64,000 nt of DNA from the NCBI GenBank assembly GCA_023393015.1, contig JAEWMY010000033.1:32370-96369 (forward strand). Reading direction: 5' to 3'. Shown piece by piece: positions 26,099 through 34,191 of the stretch. The stretch comes from Spirochaetota bacterium (lineage in GTDB: Bacteria > Spirochaetota > Spirochaetia > Treponematales > Treponemataceae). Numbering within the stretch: position 1 is the first letter of the stretch; every line of letters begins with the position of its first letter. The position numbers were made by a program, and so were the translations under genes. Below the pieces are notes generated by a model, which had not been told where the DNA came from, did no database searches, and saw only the letters and a program-made list of their open reading frames with translations.

Positions 26099-27400
26099 TT
26101 ACTTGCTGTTGAGAAGCTTGTTCGCGTCGCCGAGGGCGGCCCGCGGGGTCGCGCTCTTTTCGCCGAGAACCTTGAACATGACGTTCTTCTGCACGAGGCT
26201 CACCGCCTCCGGGAACTTCGGCCCGACGTTGATGCCGCCGACCTCGTTCTTGATGCTCACGAGCATGTCGAATACGCCGGTCCCGAAATACTCGGTATAG
26301 ACGTTCGGCGCCTTCATCGCGGGATCGGTCCAGACGTCCCAGCGGATCGGGTCGAAACCGAGGATGGTCCAGGTCTTGATGGAGCCCTCTTTCGAGCCCT
26401 TCGCGAACGCGAGGAACCGCTTGGCGAGCGCGAGGTTCTTCGACTGCGCGGTTACGACCGTGCCGGTACCGCCCATGCCCGCGGACCGCGATCCGCCCTT
26501 CTTCCAGACCGGAAGCGGCCTGACGACCACCTTTCCCTTGAGCTTGGGCATGTACGAGGTGAAGCGGCCCATGTACCAGAGGGGCATCCACAAGGACGCC
26601 GCTCCGGAGTTGTTCATGAACGACCAGTATTCCTCGGAATGGTGAAAGCCGGCGGGAGCGACCACGACGACCTTGTCGTCGAGCATCTTCTTGAGAAACT
26701 CGAGCGTCTTGACGTTGATCTCGTTGTCGAGGATGCCGTTGCCGTTCCTGTCGAGGAAGTCGGAGCCCTGCTGCGAGATAAGGGGATAATACGACCAGTG
26801 CTCGGTGGATTCTATCGTCGACATCGGCTTGCCGGTCTTTGCGAGCACCTTCTTGCCCGCGGCGTAGTAGTCGTCCCAGGTCACGATCGAGTCGATGTTG
26901 ACCCCTGCGGCGTCCATGATTTCCTTGTTGTAGTACATGACGGAGGCGCCGACGTGGTAATCGAGGCCGTAGAACTTTCCGTCCTTAGCGTAGTTGTCGA
27001 GGCGGCCGCGCACGAACTTGTCGAGATCGGCGGCGAGAACGTCGTTGAGGGGCGCGAGCGCGGGCTTCGAGCCCTTGAGGTAGTTCGCGAATTTCGATAT
27101 CTCTATGTCGGAGATGTCGGGAGCGCCCGTTCCCGCCTGGAGGGAAATTAGAAGCTTGTTGTGCATCTCGTCATAGGGAAGGACGTCGACCTTGAGGGCG
27201 ACCTTCTCCGCCGGATGCGCCTTATTCCAGCTTTCCACCGCGTCGAGCATGAACGCGCTGTGCAATTCCTGGAACGTCCAGAACGACAGGGTCGTAACCG
27301 CCGTGCCTGCGGGGGCCTGATCCGTTTTCCCTCCCGCGAAGGCCGTCATGGAAAGAGAGAGGATCAGGAGTACCGCGAATAATTTTGACAAATACCTCAT
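26099..27400 (-). CDS. CUT1 oligosaccharide-binding protein (AraN-like)
   Basis: 433 residues, SBP_bac_1 family. The signal peptide (MRYLSKLFAVLLILSLSM, cleavage after AFA) lacks a lipobox cysteine, unlike the CUT2 binding protein here, so it is probably soluble in the periplasm. The mature sequence opens with the LSFWTFQELH strand and has GVNIDSIVTWDDYYAAGKK in the usual middle position. First gene of the operon that continues with two permeases, GH51 and GH43, hence arabino-oligosaccharide binding is inferred. GGAGG lies 6 nt before the ATG and a strong promoter lies about 70 nt upstream. Confidence 0.9.
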   Translation of the reverse strand: MRYLSKLFAVLLILSLSMTAFAGGKTDQAPAGTAVTTLSFWTFQELHSAFMLDAVESWNKAHPAEKVALKVDVLPYDEMHNKLLISLQAGTGAPDISDIEISKFANYLKGSKPALAPLNDVLAADLDKFVRGRLDNYAKDGKFYGLDYHVGASVMYYNKEIMDAAGVNIDSIVTWDDYYAAGKKVLAKTGKPMSTIESTEHWSYYPLISQQGSDFLDRNGNGILDNEINVKTLEFLKKMLDDKVVVVAPAGFHHSEEYWSFMNNSGAASLWMPLWYMGRFTSYMPKLKGKVVVRPLPVWKKGGSRSAGMGGTGTVVTAQSKNLALAKRFLAFAKGSKEGSIKTWTILGFDPIRWDVWTDPAMKAPNVYTEYFGTGVFDMLVSIKNEVGGINVGPKFPEAVSLVQKNVMFKVLGEKSATPRAALGDANKLLNSK

Positions 27401-27422
27401 ATTTGCCTCCTTCTGTCTTTGG

Positions 27423-27438
27423 TTTAGTAACTACTAAA
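27423..27438. promoter_or_regulatory. Operator palindrome in the CUT1 operon leader
   Basis: TTTAGTA-ac-TACTAAA is a perfect 16-bp palindrome between the predicted transcription start (about 27461) and the ribosome site, a classic repressor position. It does not match the palindrome at 20282, so it may bind a different protein. Confidence 0.6.
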
Positions 27439-27467
27439 TTGTTATAGTTACAAATCAACCTAAACGA

Positions 27468-27497
27468 AGTATAGGATCAGCTTTTTTATTCTGTCAA
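27468..27497 (-). promoter_or_regulatory. Strong sigma-70 promoter of the CUT1-GH51-GH43 operon
   Basis: On the minus strand TTGACA (27492-27497) and TATACT (27468-27473) are 18 bp apart. The surrounding DNA is strongly AT-rich compared with the flanking genes. Confidence 0.8.
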
Positions 27498-27544
27498 TGT
27501 TTATTTCATGTTTTTATACTCTTTTTTAACAGAACCGCTTTAAT

Positions 27545-27560
27545 TATAGTTTTTACTATA
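27545..27560. promoter_or_regulatory. Second copy of the shared operator
   Basis: TATAGTTTTTACTATA differs at one base from the site at 20310-20325. Its centre is about 90 nt upstream of the CUT1 operon start and about 97 nt upstream of the divergent FAD-dehydrogenase gene. Confidence 0.6.
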
Positions 27561-27649
27561 GTAGAAGCGATTCCGCACGAACGCGGCCGGTAACGGACCC
27601 TCGAGCGCGGTGGGGATTATCTCGCCGAAACGGAGTATACTCCCCGACA

Positions 27650-29338
27650 ATGCGATACGAATTCACGATAACTCTCACGCCCGACGAAGAACGAAACGAA
27701 ACCCTCCTGGCCGTCCGTATTACCGAGGCACTCGCGAAGGCGGGCGCCGGTACGGCCGCCGACGGCGTCGCCGGAAACCGGGCCGTCAAGCCGACTCTCC
27801 TCAAGCGATCGATCGACGCGCGGCACGGACGCGTACTCGTGCACCTCCGGTACGGCGTGTCGACCGGTTCGGCCGAAACGGAGAACGCGTCTTCTTCCCG
27901 CGCGCGCCGGACGGCCGACCCCGCGAAACGGGTCGTCATCGTCGGCTCGGGGCCCGCCGGCCTCTTCGCGGCCCTGCGCCTTCTCGAGGCGGGCGTCACG
28001 CCCGTCGTCGTCGAGCGGGGAAAGCCGACCGACGAGCGCAAACGCGACATCGCACTCATCAGCCGCGAGGGAAAAGTCGATCCCGAGTCGAACTACTGCT
28101 TCGGCGAGGGCGGGGCGGGAACCTTTTCCGACGGGAAGCTCCATACCAAATCGAAAAAACGCGGCGACGAGGCGCGCGTCCGCGCGATATTCCGCGAATT
28201 CGGGGCGGACGAGGCGATCCTCACCGACGCGCACCCGCATGTCGGCACGGACCGCCTGCCGGGTATCGTCAACGCGATGCGCGCCGAGATCGAGCGGCAC
28301 GGCGGCGAAGTCCGCTTCGGGACGCGGTGCGTCGGCGTCATCGCGGACCGCGCGGGTTCCGGAGAAACGACGGCGCGGGGCGTCACGGTCGTTTCGTGCG
28401 ACGGCACTGCCGGCTCTGCCGAGGGCCCCGAAACGGAAATTCTCGGAGACGCGGTGATTCTCGCGACGGGGCACTCGGCCCGGGACGCCCACGAGATGAT
28501 CGCGAAGCTCGAAGCCCTGACGGGAATCCCCGCCCTCGAAGCCAAGACCTTCGCGATGGGCGTGCGCGTGGAGCATCCGCGCGGGATCGTCGACCGGATA
28601 CAGTACCACGGACGCGCGGCGGAAGCGAATCTCGGGGCGGCGACGTACAAACTCGCCTCCCAGGAAGAAGGCCGCGGCGTCTACTCCTTCTGCATGTGCC
28701 CCGGAGGCCTCGTCGTGCCGTCGGCGTCGGAAGGCGACGCGGTCGTCGTCAACGGGATGTCTCCCTCGAGCCGCGCGACGAAGTGGTCGAACGCGGCCAT
28801 CGTCGTCGAGATACGCCCCGAGGACGTGCCGGATTCATTCCGTTCGGACGGGCACCCGGCGCTCGCGGGCGTACGCTTCCAGCGATGGCTCGAACGGGAG
28901 GCCTTCAGGCAGGCGGCGCTCGCGCTCGCGCTCGCGGGCGCGAACGGGCAGGCGGCTCCCGCCCAACGCCTCGCGGACTTTCTCGCGCGCCGCCCGAGCG
29001 CGACATTGCCGGAATCGTCGTACACGGCGGGGCTCGTTTCCTCGCGCCTCGACGAATGGCTTCCGGCCCACATCGAGACGCGCCTTCGCGCGGCGTTCCC
29101 CGCCTTTGACCGGCTCATGCGCGGCTTCGCCTGCGACGAGGCCCTCCTCATCGCGCCGGAAACGCGCACGTCGTCGCCCGTCCGAGTCCTCAGGGACGTG
29201 ACGACGCTCGAGTGCGCGGGAGTACGCGGACTCTACCCCGCGGGCGAGGGGTCCGGATACTCGGGGGGAATTTCATCCTCCGCGATGGACGGCGAGCGCG
29301 TCGCCGAGGCGATACTCGCGGCTCGCGGCTGGGAGTGA
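27650..29338 (+). CDS. COG2509-type FAD-dependent dehydrogenase
   Basis: 562 residues. A short N-terminal domain (1-95, RYEFTITLTPDEERN) precedes the dinucleotide-binding motif VVIVGSGPAGLFAALRL at about 98. Further family signatures are NYCFGEGGAGTFSDGKLHT, FCMCPGG and the C-terminal YPAGEGSGYSGGISSSAMDG. This matches the uncharacterised NAD(FAD)-utilising dehydrogenases of COG2509; the substrate is unknown. It stands alone, divergent from the CUT1 operon. TATACT (27636-27641) ends 8 nt before the ATG and there is no Shine-Dalgarno, suggesting a leaderless message. Confidence 0.85.
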   Translation: MRYEFTITLTPDEERNETLLAVRITEALAKAGAGTAADGVAGNRAVKPTLLKRSIDARHGRVLVHLRYGVSTGSAETENASSSRARRTADPAKRVVIVGSGPAGLFAALRLLEAGVTPVVVERGKPTDERKRDIALISREGKVDPESNYCFGEGGAGTFSDGKLHTKSKKRGDEARVRAIFREFGADEAILTDAHPHVGTDRLPGIVNAMRAEIERHGGEVRFGTRCVGVIADRAGSGETTARGVTVVSCDGTAGSAEGPETEILGDAVILATGHSARDAHEMIAKLEALTGIPALEAKTFAMGVRVEHPRGIVDRIQYHGRAAEANLGAATYKLASQEEGRGVYSFCMCPGGLVVPSASEGDAVVVNGMSPSSRATKWSNAAIVVEIRPEDVPDSFRSDGHPALAGVRFQRWLEREAFRQAALALALAGANGQAAPAQRLADFLARRPSATLPESSYTAGLVSSRLDEWLPAHIETRLRAAFPAFDRLMRGFACDEALLIAPETRTSSPVRVLRDVTTLECAGVRGLYPAGEGSGYSGGISSSAMDGERVAEAILAARGWE

Positions 29339-29357
29339 GACCGAGGGGACGGAGGGC

Positions 29358-31205
29358 CTACCGGGGCGAGGGACAGGGGCAGGAGGCGATGTCGGCCGGC
29401 TCGGAAAGATAGAAGCCCTGGAAAAAATCGATATTCATGTCGCGCAGGGACTCGAAGACGTGCACGTCCTCGACGAACTCCGCGACGGTCTTCTTGTTCG
29501 ACTTCTTGCAGAAGTGGATGATCCCCTCGACGAGGAGCCGCGCGCTCTCGTCGCTCTTGATCTGGCGTATGAGGGATCCGTCGATCTTGACGATGTCCAC
29601 CGGCAGGTTGATGAGGTTGCAGTAGTTCGAGTAGCCGGTCCCGAAATCGTCGATGGCGATCTTGAAGCCGTAGTGCGAGATGTAATCGATGAACCAGATG
29701 CACTTGTCGAGCTCGACGAGCTCGTCGCTTTCGAGTATCTCGAAGATGATCCTGCCCTTCTTGCCCCGGATGCGGTCGTGTACCTCGTCGACGAGGGCTA
29801 TGAAGTCGGGACGCACGATGTCGTTGATCGAGATGTTTACCGAGATGTCGACGTCGTGTTCCAGTATCTCGTCGGCCGACTTTCTCAGGATGAAGTCGGT
29901 CAGGTACTGGTAGAAGCCGGTCGACTTCGCGACGCCGAGATACGGGTAGATAGAGTCGTAGGAGCCGTCCTGTTTCCTGATACGGAGCAGGGCCTCGTAC
30001 CAGGCGATGCCGCTTCCGTCCGAGTTGAACACCGGCTGGAAGACCGCGCGAAAGGCCCTCGTTTCGCGGTTGTTGACGAGCTCGGTGAAGCGGATCACGT
30101 ACTGGTAGGCGCTGTCCCGCTCGTCGTTTCCGTCCTCGAACACGGTTATCACGGAGTGCCCGCGCTCGGCCTTCTTGAGCGCCACGTCCGCGCGGGAGAA
30201 GGGCGCGTCGTGGTCGCCCGGCGCCACGATCGCCGCCCCGACGCGGTAGACGAGCTTGATCCGGTCGCGCTCCCAGGGAAGGGACTCGAGCTCGAGCGAC
30301 TTGACGACGTCGTTCAGGCACTGCGCCGCGTCCGCCACCGTCGTTCCCGCGCGGGCGTCTATCAAGAGTCCGTACTCGTTGTACTTGAGCTGGTATGTCC
30401 GATAGCGGTAGCGCGGCTGGTACTTCAGGAGCTTCTGCGAGGCGAATTGCGAAATGACGTCCGAGAACTCGTACCCGAAAAGTGCGACGAGGTCGCTGAA
30501 GTTCTCGATCTTGATGATCGCGAAGATATAGGCCCGGTCCCGCAGGATGCTGTGCGACAGCACGTCCTTGTTGGGCAAACCGGTGGTCGGGTCGAACATG
30601 AGAAGGTCGGTCAGCCGTCCGACGAGGGACTCCTGCCAACGCTCGGAAAACCAGGCGAGAAGGAAGAGAAAGACCGAGGCCGCGAGGGCGATGCCGAGGT
30701 CGCCGACGGGCAGGGCGGAAGCCGGGGAGAGAACCGCGCCGGAGCCCTGAAGGCCCCAGGCCGCGAGGACGATCGCGACCGACGAGGCGTACCAGCCGAC
30801 GCCGCGCTTGGTGCCGCGAAGCTGTACGCAAAGTACCGGACACACCGCGAAAAGGAGGATGACGGCGAGCGACCACCCGGACACGTAGAGTATCGCTATG
30901 AGCCCCAAGGGCATCTGCGCGAGGCACACGTACGTCATGACGCGTATGTCGCGGAAGCGAACGAGAAACAGGATTTCGAAGACGATAATCCCGATCGAGG
31001 AGGAGGCGCCGACCAAGAGGGCTGTCGCCGGAGAAGGAAGCGCGCGCAGCAGGATGATCGCCGGAATAAGCAGGGACGAGCCGAGGGAGAAAATCATCAA
31101 GCTGAATTTATACTGCCGGCCATCCTCGCGAATCGCCTTGTACCATTGGGTTTTCTTGAAATTGAATTCCCCGAGCCCCGCCTTGCGGATCTTTTTCTCC
31201 AGCAT
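29358..31205 (-). CDS. Membrane EAL-domain protein with degenerate GGDEF domain
   Basis: 615 residues. Residues about 30-190 form six membrane helices. Residues 195-360 are a GGDEF-fold domain whose signature is degenerate (YNEYGLL in place of GG[DE]EF), so cyclase activity is unlikely. Residues about 370-605 are an EAL domain with EALLR, NISIND, EILESDE, IDDFGTGYS, KIDGSLI and FFQGFYL, i.e. most metal and catalytic residues of a c-di-GMP phosphodiesterase, although the usual AEGVE reads AEFVE. The start at 31205 is set by a promoter whose -10 ends 8 nt upstream; the frame continues upstream as a shadow of the Crp gene. Confidence 0.85.
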   Translation of the reverse strand: MLEKKIRKAGLGEFNFKKTQWYKAIREDGRQYKFSLMIFSLGSSLLIPAIILLRALPSPATALLVGASSSIGIIVFEILFLVRFRDIRVMTYVCLAQMPLGLIAILYVSGWSLAVILLFAVCPVLCVQLRGTKRGVGWYASSVAIVLAAWGLQGSGAVLSPASALPVGDLGIALAASVFLFLLAWFSERWQESLVGRLTDLLMFDPTTGLPNKDVLSHSILRDRAYIFAIIKIENFSDLVALFGYEFSDVISQFASQKLLKYQPRYRYRTYQLKYNEYGLLIDARAGTTVADAAQCLNDVVKSLELESLPWERDRIKLVYRVGAAIVAPGDHDAPFSRADVALKKAERGHSVITVFEDGNDERDSAYQYVIRFTELVNNRETRAFRAVFQPVFNSDGSGIAWYEALLRIRKQDGSYDSIYPYLGVAKSTGFYQYLTDFILRKSADEILEHDVDISVNISINDIVRPDFIALVDEVHDRIRGKKGRIIFEILESDELVELDKCIWFIDYISHYGFKIAIDDFGTGYSNYCNLINLPVDIVKIDGSLIRQIKSDESARLLVEGIIHFCKKSNKKTVAEFVEDVHVFESLRDMNIDFFQGFYLSEPADIASCPCPSPR

Positions 31206-31213
31206 GTCCATCC

Positions 31214-31243
31214 ATACTACGGGAGCATTGTTGCATTTGTCAA
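31214..31243 (-). promoter_or_regulatory. Sigma-70 promoter, leaderless, for the EAL gene
   Basis: Minus strand TTGACA (31238-31243), 18-bp spacer, TAGTAT (31214-31219), then 8 nt to the ATG. No Shine-Dalgarno. It overlaps the last codons of the Crp/Fnr gene. Confidence 0.7.
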
Positions 31244-31249
31244 CGAATA

Positions 31250-31900
31250 TCAGAAATGCAGGGTAAACAGGTTGCCCGAGACGGTTATAAGACCCTCCTT
31301 GCGCATCTTTCCGAGTTCGCGGGAGAGGGCGCTCCGGTCGACGCAAAGGTAATCGGAAAGCTCGTGGCGCATGAAGGGGATCGTAAACGGCGCGCCGCGC
31401 TCGGCTCCGGAAACGGACGAAAGGTAGGTCATGAGCTTGCCGCGGATGCTCCGCTGCGACAATACGTCGAGTTTCGCGCTGAGGGTAAGGTTCTTGCGGG
31501 CGAAGAGACCGAGCAGGTTCATGATGACCCGGGAATGAAAGGCGCAGGCGGTCGAACAGGTTTGCACGAGTTTCCGGAACGGAAGGAAGAGCACCGAGGA
31601 ATCCTCTACGGCGATCACGCTCACGGGACAGCGTTCTACTCCGGCGCACGCGAAGGCCTCGGCGAACACGGCCCCCCGGTCGATCGACGCGATGATCGCC
31701 CTCGTACCGTCTTCGGCGTCCCGATGGATCTGCAGGGAACCGGAAAGCACTATCCCGAGCGAGTCTACCTTGTCTCCGCGCGATATGACCGCCTCGCCCC
31801 GGGCGCATTTCCGCTCACGCACGCCGAAACAGGAAAGCAACTTGAGAACCTCTTCAGACGAAAGACCCTCGAAAAGGCTGATGCCTCCCGGAATGACCAT
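31250..31900 (-). CDS. Crp/Fnr-family regulator
   Basis: 216 residues. A cyclic-nucleotide-binding-fold sensor (about 1-120, ISRGDKVDSLGIVLSGSLQIH) is followed by a dimer helix and a Crp helix-turn-helix (MRHELSDYLCVDRSALSRELGKM). It lacks the N-terminal Fnr cysteine cluster. The subgroup often found next to ferredoxin or hybrid-cluster genes fits the divergent 4Fe-4S gene here. M at 31900 is chosen because GGGGGA lies 5 nt upstream; the frame opens at 31930 but that ATG sits at the promoter. A perfect palindrome upstream is the likely binding site. Confidence 0.88.
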   Translation of the reverse strand: MVIPGGISLFEGLSSEEVLKLLSCFGVRERKCARGEAVISRGDKVDSLGIVLSGSLQIHRDAEDGTRAIIASIDRGAVFAEAFACAGVERCPVSVIAVEDSSVLFLPFRKLVQTCSTACAFHSRVIMNLLGLFARKNLTLSAKLDVLSQRSIRGKLMTYLSSVSGAERGAPFTIPFMRHELSDYLCVDRSALSRELGKMRKEGLITVSGNLFTLHF

Positions 31901-31935
31901 ACGTTCCCCCTGTTCGTAAGAATCGCGCATTATGT

Positions 31936-31947
31936 TTGCAATTGCAA
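31936..31947. promoter_or_regulatory. Candidate Crp/Fnr site TTGCAATTGCAA
   Basis: A perfect 12-bp palindrome in the divergent region between the Crp/Fnr gene and the ferredoxin-like gene, adjacent to a CATAAT -10-like element on the minus strand. Suggests auto- and cross-regulation. Confidence 0.55.
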
Positions 31948-31982
31948 CGGCAAAACGCGAAAAAAGTCGCTACCTTCGGGAC

Positions 31983-32735
31983 ATGAAACGAAAGATAATC
32001 AAGATCGACGAGGAACTCTGTAACGGATGCGCCCGCTGCGTCGAGGCCTGTCACGAGGGGGCTATCGCCCTGGTTGACGGAAAGGCGCGACTCACGCGCG
32101 ACGACTATTGCGACGGACTCGGGGACTGCCTTCCCGCCTGTCCCACGGGTGCGATAACATTCGAGGAACGCGAGGCGGCGGCCTACGACGAAGAGGCGGT
32201 CCTCGCCAAAAAGGCGGCGGAAGGAGGAGCGTCGCGCGCGGCGCGTTCCCCGGGCGCCTCTCCCTGCTCGGGCGACGGTTGCCCCGGTTCGATGGCGCGG
32301 GCCTTGCGCGGACCGACGACGTCCGCACCCCCGAAAGAGCGGGCGAAGTCCCCGGGAGCGGCATCGGAAGCGTCCGAGCTCAGGCAATGGCCGGTCCAAC
32401 TCAAGCTCGTGCCGGTACGCGCCCAGTTCTTCGACGGCGCCGACTTGCTCGTGGCGGCCGACTGCGCGGCGTACGCCTACGCCTCCTTCCACGATGACTT
32501 CATCAAGGGTAAGGTCACCGTCATCGGCTGCCCGAAGCTCGACGCGGGAGACTACACCGAAAAGCTGCAAGCCATCCTGACGGAGAACGACATCAAGAGC
32601 CTCACGGTCGTCCGGATGGAAGTTCCCTGCTGCGGCGGACTTTCGCACGCTGCCACCGAGGCCCTTCGCGCGAGCGGGAAGTTCATCCCCTGGCGGATCG
32701 TGACGGTCGGGACGGACGGGTCGATCGTTCAGTAA
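31983..32735 (+). CDS. Two-cluster 4Fe-4S ferredoxin-like protein
   Basis: 250 residues. The N-terminal 65 residues hold two ferredoxin motifs: CNGCARCVEACHEGAI (C13, C16, C19, C23), then CDGLGDCLPACPTGAI, which has a longer first spacing. A Pro/Ala/Gly-rich low-complexity stretch with further cysteines follows (about 80-125). The C-terminal half contains VIGCPKLDAGDYTEKL and VPCCGGL, as in the ferredoxins that accompany Crp/Fnr-type regulators in anaerobes. Likely an electron carrier or redox sensor; the partner enzyme is unknown. Start at 31983: TACCTT ends 6 nt upstream and there is no Shine-Dalgarno. Confidence 0.8.
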   Translation: MKRKIIKIDEELCNGCARCVEACHEGAIALVDGKARLTRDDYCDGLGDCLPACPTGAITFEEREAAAYDEEAVLAKKAAEGGASRAARSPGASPCSGDGCPGSMARALRGPTTSAPPKERAKSPGAASEASELRQWPVQLKLVPVRAQFFDGADLLVAADCAAYAYASFHDDFIKGKVTVIGCPKLDAGDYTEKLQAILTENDIKSLTVVRMEVPCCGGLSHAATEALRASGKFIPWRIVTVGTDGSIVQ

Positions 32736-32783
32736 GACGGAGGCGTCGGGGAAGCCGGGCGGTACGCGGCCCGGAATTCCCGA

Positions 32784-32812
32784 TGGACGCGGGACGCGTC
32801 GGGACATATACT
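32784..32812 (+). promoter_or_regulatory. Promoter of the metallophosphoesterase gene
   Basis: TGGACG (32784-32789), 17 bp, TATACT (32807-32812), then 7 nt to the ATG. The intervening GAGGGTC could also act as a close ribosome site, so leaderless status is uncertain. Confidence 0.5.
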
Positions 32813-32819
32813 GAGGGTC

Positions 32820-34094
32820 ATGAAAAAACCCGACGTAATCATGCTCGCGTGCGCCTGCGTCCTCGCCCCGCTCGCCGCCCTCGTTCTCTACCTTCAGGCC
32901 GGTACGGCGGGACTCCTTTCCTGGATGCCCGAATACCGTCCGCCGATCGTAGCGGGTACCCTCTCGCCGCTCGCGCCGCTCGCCTTGTACGCCGTCTCGA
33001 GAAGGATATCACGCCGGCGGACCCGCTTCGGCGCTCCGATCCGGCTCGCCTCGCTCGCCCTCGCGTGCCTTCTCTCCCTCGCCGTACTCGCAGGCGGCGG
33101 ACTCTTCGCCCGGCTTTGCACCGACTACGATCCCGTCCTCGCGGCGTCCGTTCCGGTTATCCGCCTCGCGACCGGGGAGACGCGCCTTCTCGGCGCGACG
33201 CGCCCGACGACGCCCTCCGATTCCCCGTCGCGCGCGGGGGAGATACCCCTCGCCCGCCTCGCCTTCTCGTCGGACCCTCACGTCGGCAACCCGAAGTCGC
33301 GGCCCGAAACGACGGGCGCGATACTCGCCTCGGCGATCCGGCTCGACCACTCCCTCTTCTTCCTGATCGGAGACATCGCCGAGATGGGATTCCCCGGTAC
33401 CGGTCTCGAGGACGCGGCGCGTCTCGTCGCGGAGGCTACCGGCGGCGCGCGGGCCTGCGACGGGGAAGACGCCGCGAACGGCGGGCAGGCGATGCGGCTC
33501 GTCACCCTGATGGGAAATCACGACGCCGTCGTCGCCGGGTCCTACCGCTACCGCGCCTACTTCAATCCGGCGCGTTACTTCCACCTTCGTATCGCGAACG
33601 TCCACGTCATAGCGCTCGACTTGTTGTGGGGCTCGGAAAGCTTCGACCGAGCGCAACGCGCCTGGCTCGAGCGCACGCTCGAGTCCGTGCCGGAGGGAGA
33701 AAGGGTTATCGTTACGTCGCATTGTTTCATGAGAAGCTCCGGCTACGTCAACCGCGACACCGGCAAGGACTGGTTCGACCACGGGGAAACGCTTCGCGAC
33801 GTCGCCCCGATCCTCGAGTCGCGCGGGGTCGACCTCGTGATAACCGGGCATAACCATTATCTGGAATACCTGGTTTCGCCCGAGTCCGCCTCGGGCGCGC
33901 GCACGGCGTACGCGGTCGTCGGCGGGATGGGCGGTCACGTCGATCCCGATCCCGAGTACGTCTCTCCCCAGTCCGTCTGGCACGGCGCGGGCAGCCACGG
34001 CTTCGCGACGGTCGAGATCTTCGAAGACGGCATCGAGCTCGCGTTTCGCGACGAAACCGGCCGCGTCCTCGCGCGATTCAACCCCGGAAACTGA
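32820..34094 (+). CDS. Membrane-anchored metallophosphoesterase
   Basis: 424 residues. Three hydrophobic segments in the first 110 residues anchor the protein. The calcineurin-like domain (about 145-400) has the full metal set: SSDPHVGN, IGDIAEMG, MGNHDA, VTSHC and TGHNHYLEY. YkuE-like membrane phosphoesterases act on nucleotide or lipid phosphates; the substrate here is unknown. Stands alone and is convergent with the M16 peptidase gene. Confidence 0.85.
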   Translation: MKKPDVIMLACACVLAPLAALVLYLQAGTAGLLSWMPEYRPPIVAGTLSPLAPLALYAVSRRISRRRTRFGAPIRLASLALACLLSLAVLAGGGLFARLCTDYDPVLAASVPVIRLATGETRLLGATRPTTPSDSPSRAGEIPLARLAFSSDPHVGNPKSRPETTGAILASAIRLDHSLFFLIGDIAEMGFPGTGLEDAARLVAEATGGARACDGEDAANGGQAMRLVTLMGNHDAVVAGSYRYRAYFNPARYFHLRIANVHVIALDLLWGSESFDRAQRAWLERTLESVPEGERVIVTSHCFMRSSGYVNRDTGKDWFDHGETLRDVAPILESRGVDLVITGHNHYLEYLVSPESASGARTAYAVVGGMGGHVDPDPEYVSPQSVWHGAGSHGFATVEIFEDGIELAFRDETGRVLARFNPGN

Positions 34095-34143
34095 AGGCTT
34101 GCCGATTCGCGCCGTTCGCGTCCCGTCGGTACGCCGTCGGCTC

Positions 34144-34176
34144 GTCGACCTCGGTCGACGTACCGACCTCGGTCGG
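34144..34176. repeat. Twin hairpins between convergent genes
   Basis: GTCGACC-tc-GGTCGAC (34144-34159) and CCGACC-tc-GGTCGG (34163-34176) share the core CGACCTCGGTCG. No T tract follows either, so they are not classical terminators, but their location between two convergent stop codons suggests an end-of-transcript role. Confidence 0.55.
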
Positions 34177-34191
34177 CCGCGACCGACAGGA

